Below, in pieces: positions 1 through 8,692 of a stretch of DNA of 64,000 bases (within the stretch, counting starts at the first letter, position 1; every line of letters starts with the position of its first letter). A program made the position numbers and the translations under genes. The stretch is from Curvibacter sp. GWA2_64_110 (GTDB lineage Bacteria > Pseudomonadota > Gammaproteobacteria > Burkholderiales > Burkholderiaceae_C). The stretch covers positions 62,001 to 126,000 of the forward strand of contig MGPC01000013.1 in the NCBI GenBank assembly GCA_001797315.1. The letters are read 5' to 3'. Under the pieces are notes generated by a model. It was given only the letters and a program-made list of their open reading frames with translations, did no database searches and was not told where the DNA came from.

Positions 1-510
1 CTTCTTGGCAGCAGCCTTCTTTTCCTGCGCCTTGGACGGGAAAACCTCGGTCACGCCCTTCTTGGCAGCGCTCGACCGCTTGAGCGTGGTCGGTTTGGCT
101 TCGGCGCTGGTCTTGGCCGGCGTTTTGGCGGCCGGCTTGTCGGCACCGAATTTCAGGCGCACCGGCTTCTCGCCCCACAGATCTTCCAGGTGGTAGTACT
201 GGCGGATGTTGGGCTGCATGATGTGCACCACGGCCTGGCCGCAGTCCACGATGATCCACTCGCCGTTGTCCTCGCCTTCCATGCGCGGCTTGGCAAAACC
301 GGCGCCACGCACGGCATCACGCACACTGGCCGCCAGTGCCTTGGTCTGGCGGTTGGATGTGCCGGAAGCGATCATCACGCGCTCGAACAGCGGCGAGAGG
401 TGCTCGGTATTGAACACCTGGATGTCCTGCGCCTTCACGTCCTCCAGACCATCGACGATGGCGCGCTGGAGTTTTTGGATGTCTTTTTTGGCAGCGGTTT
501 CTGTAGTCAT
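1..510 (-). CDS. rsfS: Ribosomal silencing factor RsfS (partial, 3' end off window)
   Basis: RsfS binds ribosomal protein uL14 on the large subunit and blocks subunit joining during starvation. The first 110 residues match the family: an N-terminal helical start, then the core with WIIVDCGQAVVHIM near residues 85-98 and the RQYYHLEDLWG stretch after it. The start ATG (508-510) overlaps the nadD stop as TGATG, so the two are translationally coupled; nadD-rsfS adjacency is the usual arrangement. The family is normally about 105-130 residues. Here at least 170 codons are open, because a Lys/Ala/Pro-rich tail continues from about residue 120 to the window edge, so the true C-terminus is not visible. 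Identification of the core is secure; the role of the basic tail is unknown. Confidence 0.93.
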   Translation of the reverse strand, partial: MTTETAAKKDIQKLQRAIVDGLEDVKAQDIQVFNTEHLSPLFERVMIASGTSNRQTKALAASVRDAVRGAGFAKPRMEGEDNGEWIIVDCGQAVVHIMQPNIRQYYHLEDLWGEKPVRLKFGADKPAAKTPAKTSAEAKPTTLKRSSAAKKGVTEVFPSKAQEKKAAAKK

Positions 511-1112
511 CAAGAGGTCGTGTAAAGGTGATGGTCTTCAATATAGCGCGCAACGGGCTCGCAGACCAGAGGGGCGATGCCTTGCTGGCTCGCCACCCGG
601 GTGCGGATGCCGGTGGCGCTGATGTCCATGGCAGGCATGTGCAGCTTGCGAAAGCGCGCCGCCATCTCGGGCGGGGGTACAAATCGGGTCTCTCGGCCCG
701 TCAATCCATCGCGATCAGCTACACAAATTATAGCAAGATGAACAATCTCCTGCCAGTCGCGCCAACTCGGCAGTACATCGGCCTGATCCTTGCCCATGAC
801 CAGGAACAACTCGGCTTCAGGCTGCTCGGCGTGCAGTTCGCGCAAGGTATCGAGCGTGTAGGATGGCCCCTCGCGTCGAATCTCACGGTCGTCAAGCACC
901 AGCCCGGGTAGCCCGGCAAAGGTCATTTCGGCCATCGCCAGGCGGTGCTCCGCCGGCGTGAGTTGCCGGCGCTTGTGCCAGGCGTACCCGGTCGGCAGCA
1001 CGCGCAACTCATCGAGCTGCAACTGCTGCAACGCCACCTCAGCCAGCGCCCGATGCGCCAGATGCGGCGGGTCGAAAGCGCCGCCAAAGATACCGAGTCG
1101 CTTGTGCGTCAC
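510..1112 (-). CDS. nadD: Nicotinate-nucleotide adenylyltransferase NadD
   Basis: NadD joins nicotinate mononucleotide and ATP to give deamido-NAD, the penultimate step of NAD synthesis in the cytoplasm. The 200-residue product begins with the nucleotidyltransferase signature GIFGGAFDPPHLAH (about residues 7-20) and has the second signature ISATGIRTRV near residue 170, with SYTLDTL in between. I chose a GTG start at 1110-1112 because it lies two bases after the hemF stop and directly precedes the conserved strand; a TTG at 1118 overlapping hemF is an alternative. It sits in the order hemF-nadD-rsfS, probably read from one transcript. Confidence 0.94.
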   Translation of the reverse strand: MTHKRLGIFGGAFDPPHLAHRALAEVALQQLQLDELRVLPTGYAWHKRRQLTPAEHRLAMAEMTFAGLPGLVLDDREIRREGPSYTLDTLRELHAEQPEAELFLVMGKDQADVLPSWRDWQEIVHLAIICVADRDGLTGRETRFVPPPEMAARFRKLHMPAMDISATGIRTRVASQQGIAPLVCEPVARYIEDHHLYTTS

Positions 1113-1114
1113 GC

Positions 1115-2044
1115 TCAAACCCAGTCCCGCCGCGGCAGAAACTTCGTATACAGCGCCTCTTCCGGCGAGCCCGGTTCGGGTCGCTGCTGGTAGGCCCAGC
1201 TCACCAGCGGCGGCATGGACAGCAGGATGGATTCGGTACGGCCGCCCGACTGCAGGCCGAAGTGGGTGCCACGGTCCCAGACCAGATTGAACTCGACATA
1301 ACGGCCGCGCCGGTAGAGCTGGAAATCGCGCTCGCGCTCGCCCCAGGTCAGGTGCTGACGCCGCTCGACGATCGGCAGATAGGCGCCCAGGAAAGCATCG
1401 CCGACGGCCCGCAGCATGGCGAAACTGCCGTCGAAACCAAGCTCGGAAAAGTCGTCGAAGAATACCCCGCCAATACCGCGCTGCTCGTTGCGGTGTTTGA
1501 GGAAGAAGTATTCGTCGCACCAGGTCTTGAAGCGCGGGTACTTGTCATCGCCAAAAGGCTGGAGCGCATCACGGCAGACCGTGTGGAAATGCACCGCGTC
1601 TTCCTCGAAACCATAGTACGGCGTCAAATCCATGCCACCGCCGAACCAGCACGCGTCCTGTCCGTCTTTGCCCTTGGCCGCCAGCATGCGCACATTCATG
1701 TGCACCGTCGGCACATATGGATTGCGCGGATGGAACACCAGCGACACGCCCATGGCTTCGAACGGGGCACCGGCCAGTTCCGGCCGGTGCTGGGTGGCCG
1801 ACGGCGGCAGCCTGGGGCCGCGCACATGCGAAAACCCGCAGCCGGCACGCTCAAACACGCGCCCGCCTTCCAGGATCTTGGTCAGACCGTTGCCCTGCAG
1901 CAGTTCGCCCGGCTCTTTTTCCCAGGCGTCGGCTAAAAACTCGTTGCCGTCGAGCTGGGCGATGGCGCCCGTGATACGCAACTGCAGATCCTGCAGGTAC
2001 TGGCGCACGGCACTGACATTCGGAGTTTCTGTGGTCATGGTCAT
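1115..2044 (-). CDS. hemF: Oxygen-dependent coproporphyrinogen III oxidase HemF
   Basis: HemF converts coproporphyrinogen III to protoporphyrinogen IX with O2 in the cytoplasm, a late step of haem synthesis. The 309-residue protein carries the family blocks in order: [11 protein letters not shown], the [12 protein letters not shown] substrate block, [17 protein letters not shown], and the C-terminal [20 protein letters not shown]. Length fits the family (about 300). The start at 2044 gives a 4-base ATGA overlap with the stop of the upstream acyltransferase gene; a second ATG two codons later (2038) is possible. The presence of HemF rather than the oxygen-independent HemN indicates aerobic growth, although HemN could be elsewhere. 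Confidence 0.97.
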   Translation of the reverse strand: MTMTTETPNVSAVRQYLQDLQLRITGAIAQLDGNEFLADAWEKEPGELLQGNGLTKILEGGRVFERAGCGFSHVRGPRLPPSATQHRPELAGAPFEAMGVSLVFHPRNPYVPTVHMNVRMLAAKGKDGQDACWFGGGMDLTPYYGFEEDAVHFHTVCRDALQPFGDDKYPRFKTWCDEYFFLKHRNEQRGIGGVFFDDFSELGFDGSFAMLRAVGDAFLGAYLPIVERRQHLTWGERERDFQLYRRGRYVEFNLVWDRGTHFGLQSGGRTESILLSMPPLVSWAYQQRPEPGSPEEALYTKFLPRRDWV

Positions 2045-2688
2045 TTCACAATGGTTTCGGTCCGCGGTACATCGGCCCCGAGCAGTTGGATGGGGGCCGC
2101 ATTGGCAGGCCGGCAACCCGTCACGCCGGCATAAATGCTGGCAATGCGGCGGAAATCTTCGGTCTCATGCCCCGTCAGGTGGATGAAGTCCACCACACTC
2201 ACTTCACGCAGACGGTAATCGACGCGTACCAAGCCCAGCGGCACCGCCGCCGTCACGGCAGTGCGGTAAAAACCACTGCGCCAGCCCGGAATATGCTTGC
2301 GCGTGCCTTCCGGCGCCAGAGCCAGCCAGAAATATTCGCGCCGTTGGCGCGCCTGTGCCAGCTGCTCCGCGGTCTCGGCCACCACGCCGTGCGATGCGGT
2401 TCGGCGCACGGGCAGGCCACCGAGCCAGCGCAGCCAGCGGCCGAACAGCGGGATGCGAAACAGGCTGTCCTTGCCCCAGAAACGCACCGGCACCCCCACC
2501 GCCCATTTGACGACAACCAGCAGCACGAAGTCCCAGTTACTGGTGTGCGGATAGACCGCCAGCACGCCTTGCATGGCCGGCAGCCCTGCAAAATCAACCC
2601 GCCAACCCAAACGCCGCAGAATCCAGCGTGCCAAGGCACTGCCGGCAAACTGCACCGGATAGGGCCGGGGGAAATCGTTCAGGTGCAT
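2041..2688 (-). CDS. PlsC-type lysophospholipid acyltransferase family protein
   Basis: This 215-residue protein belongs to the glycerolipid acyltransferase superfamily. It has the catalytic HX4D motif (H48 to D53, in PHTSNWDF) and the substrate-binding block APEGTR at 125-130, with hydrophobic stretches before and between that suit membrane association. The family transfers acyl chains to lysophosphatidate or related lipids; the specific acceptor cannot be read from the sequence. The gene lies 9 bases after purD and overlaps hemF by 4 bases, so it is in the yebC-to-rsfS run. It is shorter than E. coli PlsC (about 245), and a true PlsC for phospholipid synthesis may exist elsewhere, so I leave the symbol blank. 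Confidence 0.85.
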   Translation of the reverse strand: MHLNDFPRPYPVQFAGSALARWILRRLGWRVDFAGLPAMQGVLAVYPHTSNWDFVLLVVVKWAVGVPVRFWGKDSLFRIPLFGRWLRWLGGLPVRRTASHGVVAETAEQLAQARQRREYFWLALAPEGTRKHIPGWRSGFYRTAVTAAVPLGLVRVDYRLREVSVVDFIHLTGHETEDFRRIASIYAGVTGCRPANAAPIQLLGADVPRTETIVK

Positions 2689-2697
2689 CCTTGAACA

Positions 2698-3990
2698 TCA
2701 GCCTTTGATGGCACGGTAGCCGATGTCTGTACGGTACTGCATGCCGTCGAAATGGATGCCCTTGGCCACCTCGTAGGCGCGCTGCTGCGCCTGTTTCACG
2801 CTGTCAGCCAGTGCCGTGACGCACAACACGCGGCCGCCGGACGTCAGCACCTGGCCGTCCTTCATCACGGTGCCAGCATGAAACACCATCGCATCATCGG
2901 CATCCGTCGGAAGACCCGTGATGACGTCACCCTTGCGCGGATTCATCGGATAGCCGTGCGCGGCCATCACCACCCCCAAGGCGCAGCGACGGTCCCATTC
3001 CAGATCGACCAGATCCAGCCGGCCGTGCGGACCGGGCTCGGTGGCCGCCAGCATCACATCGACCAGATCGCTCTTCAGGCGCATCATGATCGGCTGGGTT
3101 TCCGGATCGCCCATGCGGCAGTTGAATTCCAGTGTCTTGGGATTGCCCTGCGCATCGATCATCAGGCCGGCATAGAGGAAGCCGGTGTAGGGAATGCCAT
3201 CCTTTTCCATGCCCTTGATGGTGGGCAGGATCACCTCGCGCATGGCGCGGGCATGCACCGCCGGCGTCACCACCGGCGCGGGCGAATACGCGCCCATGCC
3301 GCCGGTGTTGGGCCCCTGGTCGGCGTCGAGCAGGCGCTTGTGGTCCTGGCTGGTGGCCAGGGCCGTGACGTTCTTGCCGTCGCACAGCACGATGAAGCTG
3401 GCCTCCTCGCCCTGCAGGAATTCCTCGATCACCACGCGCGCGCCGCCTTCGTTGTGGCTCACACCCAGCTTGTTGTCCAGCAGCATGAAGTCGATCGCCT
3501 CGTGGGCTTCGGCCAGCGTCATGGCCACCACCACACCCTTGCCAGCCGCCAGCCCGTCGGCCTTGACCACGATGGGTGCGCCCATCTTGTCGACATAGGC
3601 ATGCGCTGCCACCGGGTCGGAGAAGGTCTCGTACTCGGCGGTCGGAATGCCATGGCGTTTCATGAAGACCTTGGAGAAGGCCTTGGAACTCTCCAGCTGT
3701 GCTGCCGCCTGGGTCGGGCCGAACACCCGCAGGCCGTGCGCGCGGAACTCGTCCACCACGCCGGCTGCCAGCGGCGCCTCGGGCCCCACCACCGTGAGGC
3801 CGATCTTTTCGGCCTGCGCCCAGACCCGCAGCTCCTTGACGTCCGTGATCGGCACGTTCTGCAGGCGCGCATCACGCGCCGTGCCCCCGTTGCCAGGCGC
3901 CACATAGACCACCTGCACCTTGGGAGACTGGGCCAGTTTCCAGGCCAGTGCGTGTTCCCGGCCGCCGCCACCAATCACGAGTACTTTCAT
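2698..3990 (-). CDS. purD: Phosphoribosylamine-glycine ligase PurD
   Basis: PurD ligates glycine to phosphoribosylamine with ATP, giving GAR in purine synthesis. The 430-residue length matches the family. The N-terminus MKVLVIGGGGREHALAWK is the classical GARS start, which fixes the ATG at 3988-3990 over upstream alternatives. The ATP-grasp core follows, with KADGLAAGKGVVVA near residue 145, TGGMGAYSPAP around 225 and EFNCRMGDPETQ near 290. It is downstream of yebC with a 157-base gap that contains a repeat element, and it is 9 bases upstream of the acyltransferase gene. The other purine genes here are purA and a phosphoribosyltransferase about 30 kb away. Confidence 0.97.
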   Translation of the reverse strand: MKVLVIGGGGREHALAWKLAQSPKVQVVYVAPGNGGTARDARLQNVPITDVKELRVWAQAEKIGLTVVGPEAPLAAGVVDEFRAHGLRVFGPTQAAAQLESSKAFSKVFMKRHGIPTAEYETFSDPVAAHAYVDKMGAPIVVKADGLAAGKGVVVAMTLAEAHEAIDFMLLDNKLGVSHNEGGARVVIEEFLQGEEASFIVLCDGKNVTALATSQDHKRLLDADQGPNTGGMGAYSPAPVVTPAVHARAMREVILPTIKGMEKDGIPYTGFLYAGLMIDAQGNPKTLEFNCRMGDPETQPIMMRLKSDLVDVMLAATEPGPHGRLDLVDLEWDRRCALGVVMAAHGYPMNPRKGDVITGLPTDADDAMVFHAGTVMKDGQVLTSGGRVLCVTALADSVKQAQQRAYEVAKGIHFDGMQYRTDIGYRAIKG

Positions 3991-4058
3991 ATCAAACCTT
4001 GTTTCGCCTTTAGCCCAGTATGCAGGCACGCAAACCTAATCAGTCCAGAGGACACCGT

Positions 4059-4141
4059 GGAACCGGCTTGGCCGGGCCACTGGTGTCCGCCCCCTGCAAG
4101 GGGGGTGGCGGAGCGACACGTCCTTTGCGCAGCCTGGGGGT
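4059..4141 (+). repeat. GC-rich intergenic repeat, copy 1
   Basis: About 83 bases in the yebC-purD spacer align nearly end to end with 33396-33476. Shared words are GGAACCGGCT, GCCGGGCC, GCCCCCT, AGGGGGGTGGCG, AGCGA and AGCCTGGGGGT. The centre can form a hairpin from CCCCCT and AGGGGG around a short loop. It resembles the REP-like extragenic elements of Comamonadaceae. The function is unknown. Confidence 0.75.
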
Positions 4142-4147
4142 GTTCAA

Positions 4148-4867
4148 TCACAGCCCAGCGTTGTGATAGACCTCTTGCACATCGTCCAGGTCTTCCAATA
4201 CGTCCAGCAGTTTCTGCATTTTGGCGGCGTCATCGCCGCTGAGTTCGATCGTATTCTCCGGTCGCATGGTCACCTCGGCCACCTCGGGCTTGAGGCCAGC
4301 AGCTTCCAGCGCGTTCTTCACGGCCTCGAAGTCGCCAGGTGCCGTCAACACCTCGACCGCACCATCGTCGTCGCTCACCACGTCCTCGGCGCCGGCTTCC
4401 AGCGCCACTTCCATCACCTTGTCCTCAGAGGTACCCGGTGCGAAGATCAATTGCCCACAATGCTTGAACTGGAACGCCACCGAGCCTTCGGTGCCCATGT
4501 TGCCGCCATGCTTGGAAAAGGCATGGCGTACCTCGGCCACGGTGCGCACGCGATTGTCCGTCATGGTATCCACAATGATGGCCGCCCCGCCGATGCCGTA
4601 GCCCTCGTAACGGATTTCCTCGTACTGCACGCCTTCCTGGTTGCCGGTCGCCTTGTCGATGTTGTACTTGACGCGGTCAGCCGGCATGTTGGCGGCCTTG
4701 GCCTTGTCGATGGCCAGGCGCAGGCGCGGGTTGGCTGCCGGGTCGCCGCCACCGGCGCGTGCCGCCACCGTGATTTCACGGATGATGCGGGTCCAGATCT
4801 TGCCGCGCTTCTCGTCCTGGCGGCCCTTACGGTGCTGAATATTGGCCCATTTACTGTGTCCAGCCAT
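4148..4867 (-). CDS. yebC: YebC/PmpR family protein
   Basis: YebC-family proteins are cytoplasmic; some act as DNA-binding regulators and recent work links them to translation of difficult motifs such as polyproline. The 239-residue sequence starts with the family signature [18 protein letters not shown], followed by [19 protein letters not shown] and the acidic C-terminal third ending in [16 protein letters not shown]. Length is typical. It heads the minus-strand run towards purD and diverges from the HerA-like gene, leaving 59 bases for both promoters. No strong promoter hexamers are obvious there. Confidence 0.95.
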   Translation of the reverse strand: MAGHSKWANIQHRKGRQDEKRGKIWTRIIREITVAARAGGGDPAANPRLRLAIDKAKAANMPADRVKYNIDKATGNQEGVQYEEIRYEGYGIGGAAIIVDTMTDNRVRTVAEVRHAFSKHGGNMGTEGSVAFQFKHCGQLIFAPGTSEDKVMEVALEAGAEDVVSDDDGAVEVLTAPGDFEAVKNALEAAGLKPEVAEVTMRPENTIELSGDDAAKMQKLLDVLEDLDDVQEVYHNAGL

Positions 4868-4926
4868 GGGGATTCCTTAAAAGTTCGTTACGCTATGGGG
4901 AGTGAATTGTACTTTTTGAGAACGCA

Positions 4927-6429
4927 ATGGCTGATTCGATCCTGATTGCCCGGCACAACGAGACGCAATGCTTCATCCGGCCCGACAAGGCCAACCGCCA
5001 CGGCCTGATCACCGGCGCCACCGGTACCGGCAAATCCATCACGCTGCAAACCCTGGCCGAAGGCTTCTCGCGCATCGGCGTGCCGGTCTTCATGGCCGAC
5101 GTCAAGGGCGACCTCACCGGCATCTCGCAAGCCGGTGTTATTGGAGAAAAACTGGCCCAAGTCCTGAAAGAACGGGCATTAACCGCTCCTGAATCGATAG
5201 CATGTCCCACTACCCTGTGGGACGTGTTCGGCGAACAGGGCCACCCGGTACGCGCCACGGTCAGCGACCTCGGCCCCCTGCTGCTGGGCCGCATGCTCAA
5301 CCTCAATGAGACGCAGGAAGGCGTGCTGCAGCTGGTATTCAAAATAGCCGACGACCAGGGCCTGCTGCTGCTCGACATGAAGGACCTGCGCGCCATGTGC
5401 CAGCACGTGGGCGACAACGCTTCGCAGTTCACCACCCAGTACGGCAACATCAGCGCGGCCAGCATCGGCGCCATCCAGCGCGGCCTGCTGCAGATCGAAG
5501 CCCAGGGCGGCGACAAGTTCTTCGGCGAACCCATGCTCAACATCGTCGACTTCATGCAGACCGATGGTCAGGGTCGCGGTGTCGTCAACATCCTGGCCGC
5601 CGACAAGCTGATGAACGCGCCACGCCTGTACGCCACCTTCCTGCTGTGGCTGCTGAGCGAGCTGTTCGAACACCTGCCCGAAGTGGGCGACCTGGACAAG
5701 CCCAAGCTGGTGTTTTTCTTCGACGAAGCCCACCTGCTCTTCAACGACGCGCCCAAGGCCCTGTTGGAGCGCATCGAACTGGTGGTGCGGCTGGTGCGCA
5801 GCAAGGGTGTGGGCGTCTATTTCGTCACCCAGAACCCGCTCGACATCCCGGACAGCGTGCTCGGCCAGCTCGGCAACCGCGTGCAGCACGCCCTGCGCGC
5901 CTTCACGCCGCGCGACCAGAAAGCCGTCAAGTCGGCCGCCGACACCATGCGGCAGAACCCGAAGCTCGACATAGCCACCGCCATCACCGAACTGGCCGTG
6001 GGCGAAGCACTGGTGAGCTTCCTGGACGACAAGGGCCGCCCCGGCATCACCGAACGGGTCTATGTGCTGCCGCCGGGCAGCCAGATCGGCCCCATCACGC
6101 CCGCGCAGCGCAAGGCCCTGATCGCTGGGTCCATGGTAGCCGGCGTGTACGAAAAAACCGTCGACCGCGAATCGGCCTTTGAGTTGCTGTCCGGCCGCAC
6201 ACAGGCGCGCATGGGCCAGGCCGAAACGCCCGCACAGGAACAGGCGTCCTCCGGCGGTGGCTTGCTCGACACCCTGGGTGGCCTGCTTGGCGGCGGACAA
6301 AAGCGCACCCGCGCCAGCGCCGGCGAACAACTCATCAAGAGCGCCGCCAGCGCCATCGGGCGTGAAGTCGGGCAGCAGATCATTCGCGGGGTACTGGGGA
6401 GCATTCTGGGCAAAGGCAAGCGCAAGTAG
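4927..6429 (+). CDS. HerA-like ATPase (DUF853, YjgR family)
   Basis: This 500-residue protein matches the YjgR/DUF853 family of FtsK-HerA superfamily ATPases. It has a Walker A GATGTGKS at residues 30-37, a Walker B with [10 protein letters not shown] near 263-272 and an arginine-rich sensor region with [18 protein letters not shown]. The C-terminal 100 residues are variable and contain Gly-rich segments ([15 protein letters not shown]) ending in GKGKRK. The cellular role of the family is not established. Residues 70-92 are coded by an AT-rich stretch that looks like a short repeat element read in frame (5134-5201). It is a single gene, convergent with relA across 30 bases. Confidence 0.9.
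   Translation: MADSILIARHNETQCFIRPDKANRHGLITGATGTGKSITLQTLAEGFSRIGVPVFMADVKGDLTGISQAGVIGEKLAQVLKERALTAPESIACPTTLWDVFGEQGHPVRATVSDLGPLLLGRMLNLNETQEGVLQLVFKIADDQGLLLLDMKDLRAMCQHVGDNASQFTTQYGNISAASIGAIQRGLLQIEAQGGDKFFGEPMLNIVDFMQTDGQGRGVVNILAADKLMNAPRLYATFLLWLLSELFEHLPEVGDLDKPKLVFFFDEAHLLFNDAPKALLERIELVVRLVRSKGVGVYFVTQNPLDIPDSVLGQLGNRVQHALRAFTPRDQKAVKSAADTMRQNPKLDIATAITELAVGEALVSFLDDKGRPGITERVYVLPPGSQIGPITPAQRKALIAGSMVAGVYEKTVDRESAFELLSGRTQARMGQAETPAQEQASSGGGLLDTLGGLLGGGQKRTRASAGEQLIKSAASAIGREVGQQIIRGVLGSILGKGKRK
5134..5201 (-). repeat. AT-rich repeat site A, inside herA-like coding sequence
   Basis: The strand opposite the gene reads GCTATCGATTCAGGAGCG at 5201-5184, which differs from 13911-13928 (GCTATCGAAACAGGAGCG) at two positions. 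The element then runs on with a GGGCCAGTTTTT stretch like those at 34007-34070 and 35948-36003. It is noticeably AT-richer than the flanking codons and keeps the frame open. The assignment to one family is by eye. Confidence 0.55.
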
Positions 6430-6459
6430 CTTTTGCCCGCCTTTCGCTCCGGTAACCGA

Positions 6460-8685
6460 CTACCGCCGCCGCGCCGACCGCACCCCGGCCAAGCCGGCCA
6501 CCGTCCCCAGCACCTTGCCCAGCCGGCCGGAATCCGCCACCTCGACCGTCAACGTCATCCAGGCCACGCTCTTGATGGTCTGCGTCTGCGCACCGATGAC
6601 GTTGAGCTTTTCCTTCGCGAACACTTCCAGGATATCGCGCAGCAGCCCCTGGCGGTCGGCTGCTTCCACCGTCACATCCACCGGATACAGCGCCGGCTCG
6701 CCGCTCTTGGAGCGGCCCCATTCGACCTCAATCACGCGCTCGGCGTTGCGCGCAGCCATCTCGCGCAGGTTGGCGCAGTCGGCCCGGTGCACGCTGACGC
6801 CCTTGCCACGCGTGACGAAGCCGCGGATCTCGTCGGGCGGTGCCGGTTTGCAGCATTTGGCAAGCTGCGTCAGCAGCGAGTCGACCCCCACCACCAGCAC
6901 GCCACCGCGCAAGCTGCCGTCACTCTTGGACTTCCTGAGGGTCGGTTCGTCCTGCGTGGCCGGCGGTGCCGGCGGGCGCAACAGGGTCTCGATGTTGCGC
7001 AGGGAAAACTCGTCCTTGCCCACCACTTCGAACAGGGCGTCGGCTGAGCCAAAGCCCAGTTGGGAGGCCAGGTCCTCCAGCTTGATGGCGGTCTTGCCCT
7101 CGCGCTGCAGCAGTTTTTCCACCGCCTCGCGGCCGCGTGCCACCGTCTCATGCATGGCCTGGGCATTGAACCAGGCTCGCACCTTGGCGCGGGCGCGCGG
7201 GCTGGCCAGAAAGCCGAGTTCGGGGTTGAGCCAGTCGCGCGAGGGGCCGCCTTCCTTGGCAACCACCACCTCGACTGTCTGGCCGTTTTTCAACGGCGTG
7301 CTGAGCGGCACCAGGGCACCGTCAACGCGCGCACCGCGGCAACGGTGGCCCAGATTGGTGTGCACGCTGTAGGCGAAGTCCACCGGTGTGGCACCCTGTG
7401 GCAACTCAACGATGGCGGCATCGGGCGTGAGTACATAGATGCGGTCCTCGAAGACGCCCTGCCCCTGTTGCGGCCCGGAGAGATCGCGCTCCCAGGCCAG
7501 CAGCTGGCGCAGCACGGCGATCTTGGCATCGTAGGAACTGTTGGCCGAGACGCCGGCGTAGCCCTTGGCGCCGGCCTCCTTGTAAGCCCAGTGCGCGGCC
7601 ACGCCGTGCTCGGCATGCTCGTGCATGGCCTGGGTCCGGATCTGGATCTCGATCGGTCGGCCCTCGGTATCGCGCACGATGGTGTGCAAGGACTGGTAGC
7701 CGTTCGGTTTCGGTTTGGCGATGTAGTCGTCAAACTCTTCCGTCACCGGCTGGAACTGGCTGTGCACCCAGCTCAGGGCTGCGTAGCAGTCCGGGATGGA
7801 GTTGACCACGATGCGCAGCGCCCGCACGTCGTAGACCTGGTCGAAGCCGAGCGACTTGCCGCGCATCTTCTTGACGATGCTGTAGATGTGCTTGGGCCGG
7901 CCCTGGACCCGGGCATGAATGCCCTGGGCGTTCAGTTCGGACTCCAGCCGGGTGCGCAGGTGCTCGACATAGGCCTCGCGCTCGATGCGCTTCTCGTCGA
8001 GCAGCCGCGCCACCGCCTTGTAGGTATCGGGCTCCAGAAAACGGAAGGACAGATCCTCCATCTCCCACTTGACCTCCCAGATGCCCAGCCGGTTGGCCAG
8101 CGGAGCGAACACCAGCAGCGACTCGGCCGCCAGGCCCGGCGGCACCGGCAGCTTGGTGGCGGCGAAGTGGCGCAGCGTCTGCAGGCGCGAGGCCAGGCGC
8201 AGCATGACCACGCGCAGGTCGCGCGAGAAGGCCAGCAACATCTTGCGCACGTTCTCGGTCTGGGCGGCGGCGGTCTGCGCCATCGGCACCGGCGTGCCCG
8301 AACGCGAGGCGGCGACCTGGGCCGCACGCGCCTGGCGCTGCACCTGCACCAGCTTGGTGGTCTCCACCGCCAGTTCGGCAAAGCTGTCGCCGAAGGCCTT
8401 GGCGATCACTTCCTGCGGCTTGTTCAGGTGGGCGCAGGCATAAACCAGGTAGCTGGCGGCCTGCATGGCCTCCGAGCCGCCGATGGTCTTGAGGATGGCG
8501 GCCACTGCGTCAGCATGGGCCAGCATGTTTTCGCCGGTGTCCAGCGTCTCGCCGGCCAGCAACGGCTCGGCAAAGGCGCGCGCGCGTGCCAGCGCATGGT
8601 CCTGCTCGGGCAGGCTGTGCGCCGTGGCGGCAATGACTTGCGGCAGCGGCTCTGCGTTTTGATGTTCGGCAGCGTGGCTTTTCAT
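6460..8685 (-). CDS. relA: (p)ppGpp synthetase RelA
   Basis: RelA makes (p)ppGpp from ATP and GTP/GDP on stalled ribosomes and triggers the stringent response. The 741-residue protein has an N-terminal HD-like region without an intact HD pair, so hydrolase activity is unlikely. The synthetase domain has KHIYSIVKKM near 265 and EFDDYIAKPKPNGYQSLHT near 317; the acidic EFDD signature is the RelA type, not the SpoT type. A TGS domain (from about 413, YVLTPDAAIVELPQGATP), a Cys-containing zinc-finger-like segment near 608 (AKCCKPAPPDEIRG) and a C-terminal ACT domain follow. A separate bifunctional SpoT should exist elsewhere. It is preceded by an alpha/beta hydrolase gene 7 bases upstream, so the two probably share a transcript. 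Confidence 0.95.
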   Translation of the reverse strand: MKSHAAEHQNAEPLPQVIAATAHSLPEQDHALARARAFAEPLLAGETLDTGENMLAHADAVAAILKTIGGSEAMQAASYLVYACAHLNKPQEVIAKAFGDSFAELAVETTKLVQVQRQARAAQVAASRSGTPVPMAQTAAAQTENVRKMLLAFSRDLRVVMLRLASRLQTLRHFAATKLPVPPGLAAESLLVFAPLANRLGIWEVKWEMEDLSFRFLEPDTYKAVARLLDEKRIEREAYVEHLRTRLESELNAQGIHARVQGRPKHIYSIVKKMRGKSLGFDQVYDVRALRIVVNSIPDCYAALSWVHSQFQPVTEEFDDYIAKPKPNGYQSLHTIVRDTEGRPIEIQIRTQAMHEHAEHGVAAHWAYKEAGAKGYAGVSANSSYDAKIAVLRQLLAWERDLSGPQQGQGVFEDRIYVLTPDAAIVELPQGATPVDFAYSVHTNLGHRCRGARVDGALVPLSTPLKNGQTVEVVVAKEGGPSRDWLNPELGFLASPRARAKVRAWFNAQAMHETVARGREAVEKLLQREGKTAIKLEDLASQLGFGSADALFEVVGKDEFSLRNIETLLRPPAPPATQDEPTLRKSKSDGSLRGGVLVVGVDSLLTQLAKCCKPAPPDEIRGFVTRGKGVSVHRADCANLREMAARNAERVIEVEWGRSKSGEPALYPVDVTVEAADRQGLLRDILEVFAKEKLNVIGAQTQTIKSVAWMTLTVEVADSGRLGKVLGTVAGLAGVRSARRR

Positions 8686-8692
8686 GGGTAAC

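Noticed and set aside
6460-8685. Bifunctional SpoT instead of RelA
   Set aside because: The HD hydrolase signature is missing and the synthetase domain has the acidic EFDD signature of RelA.
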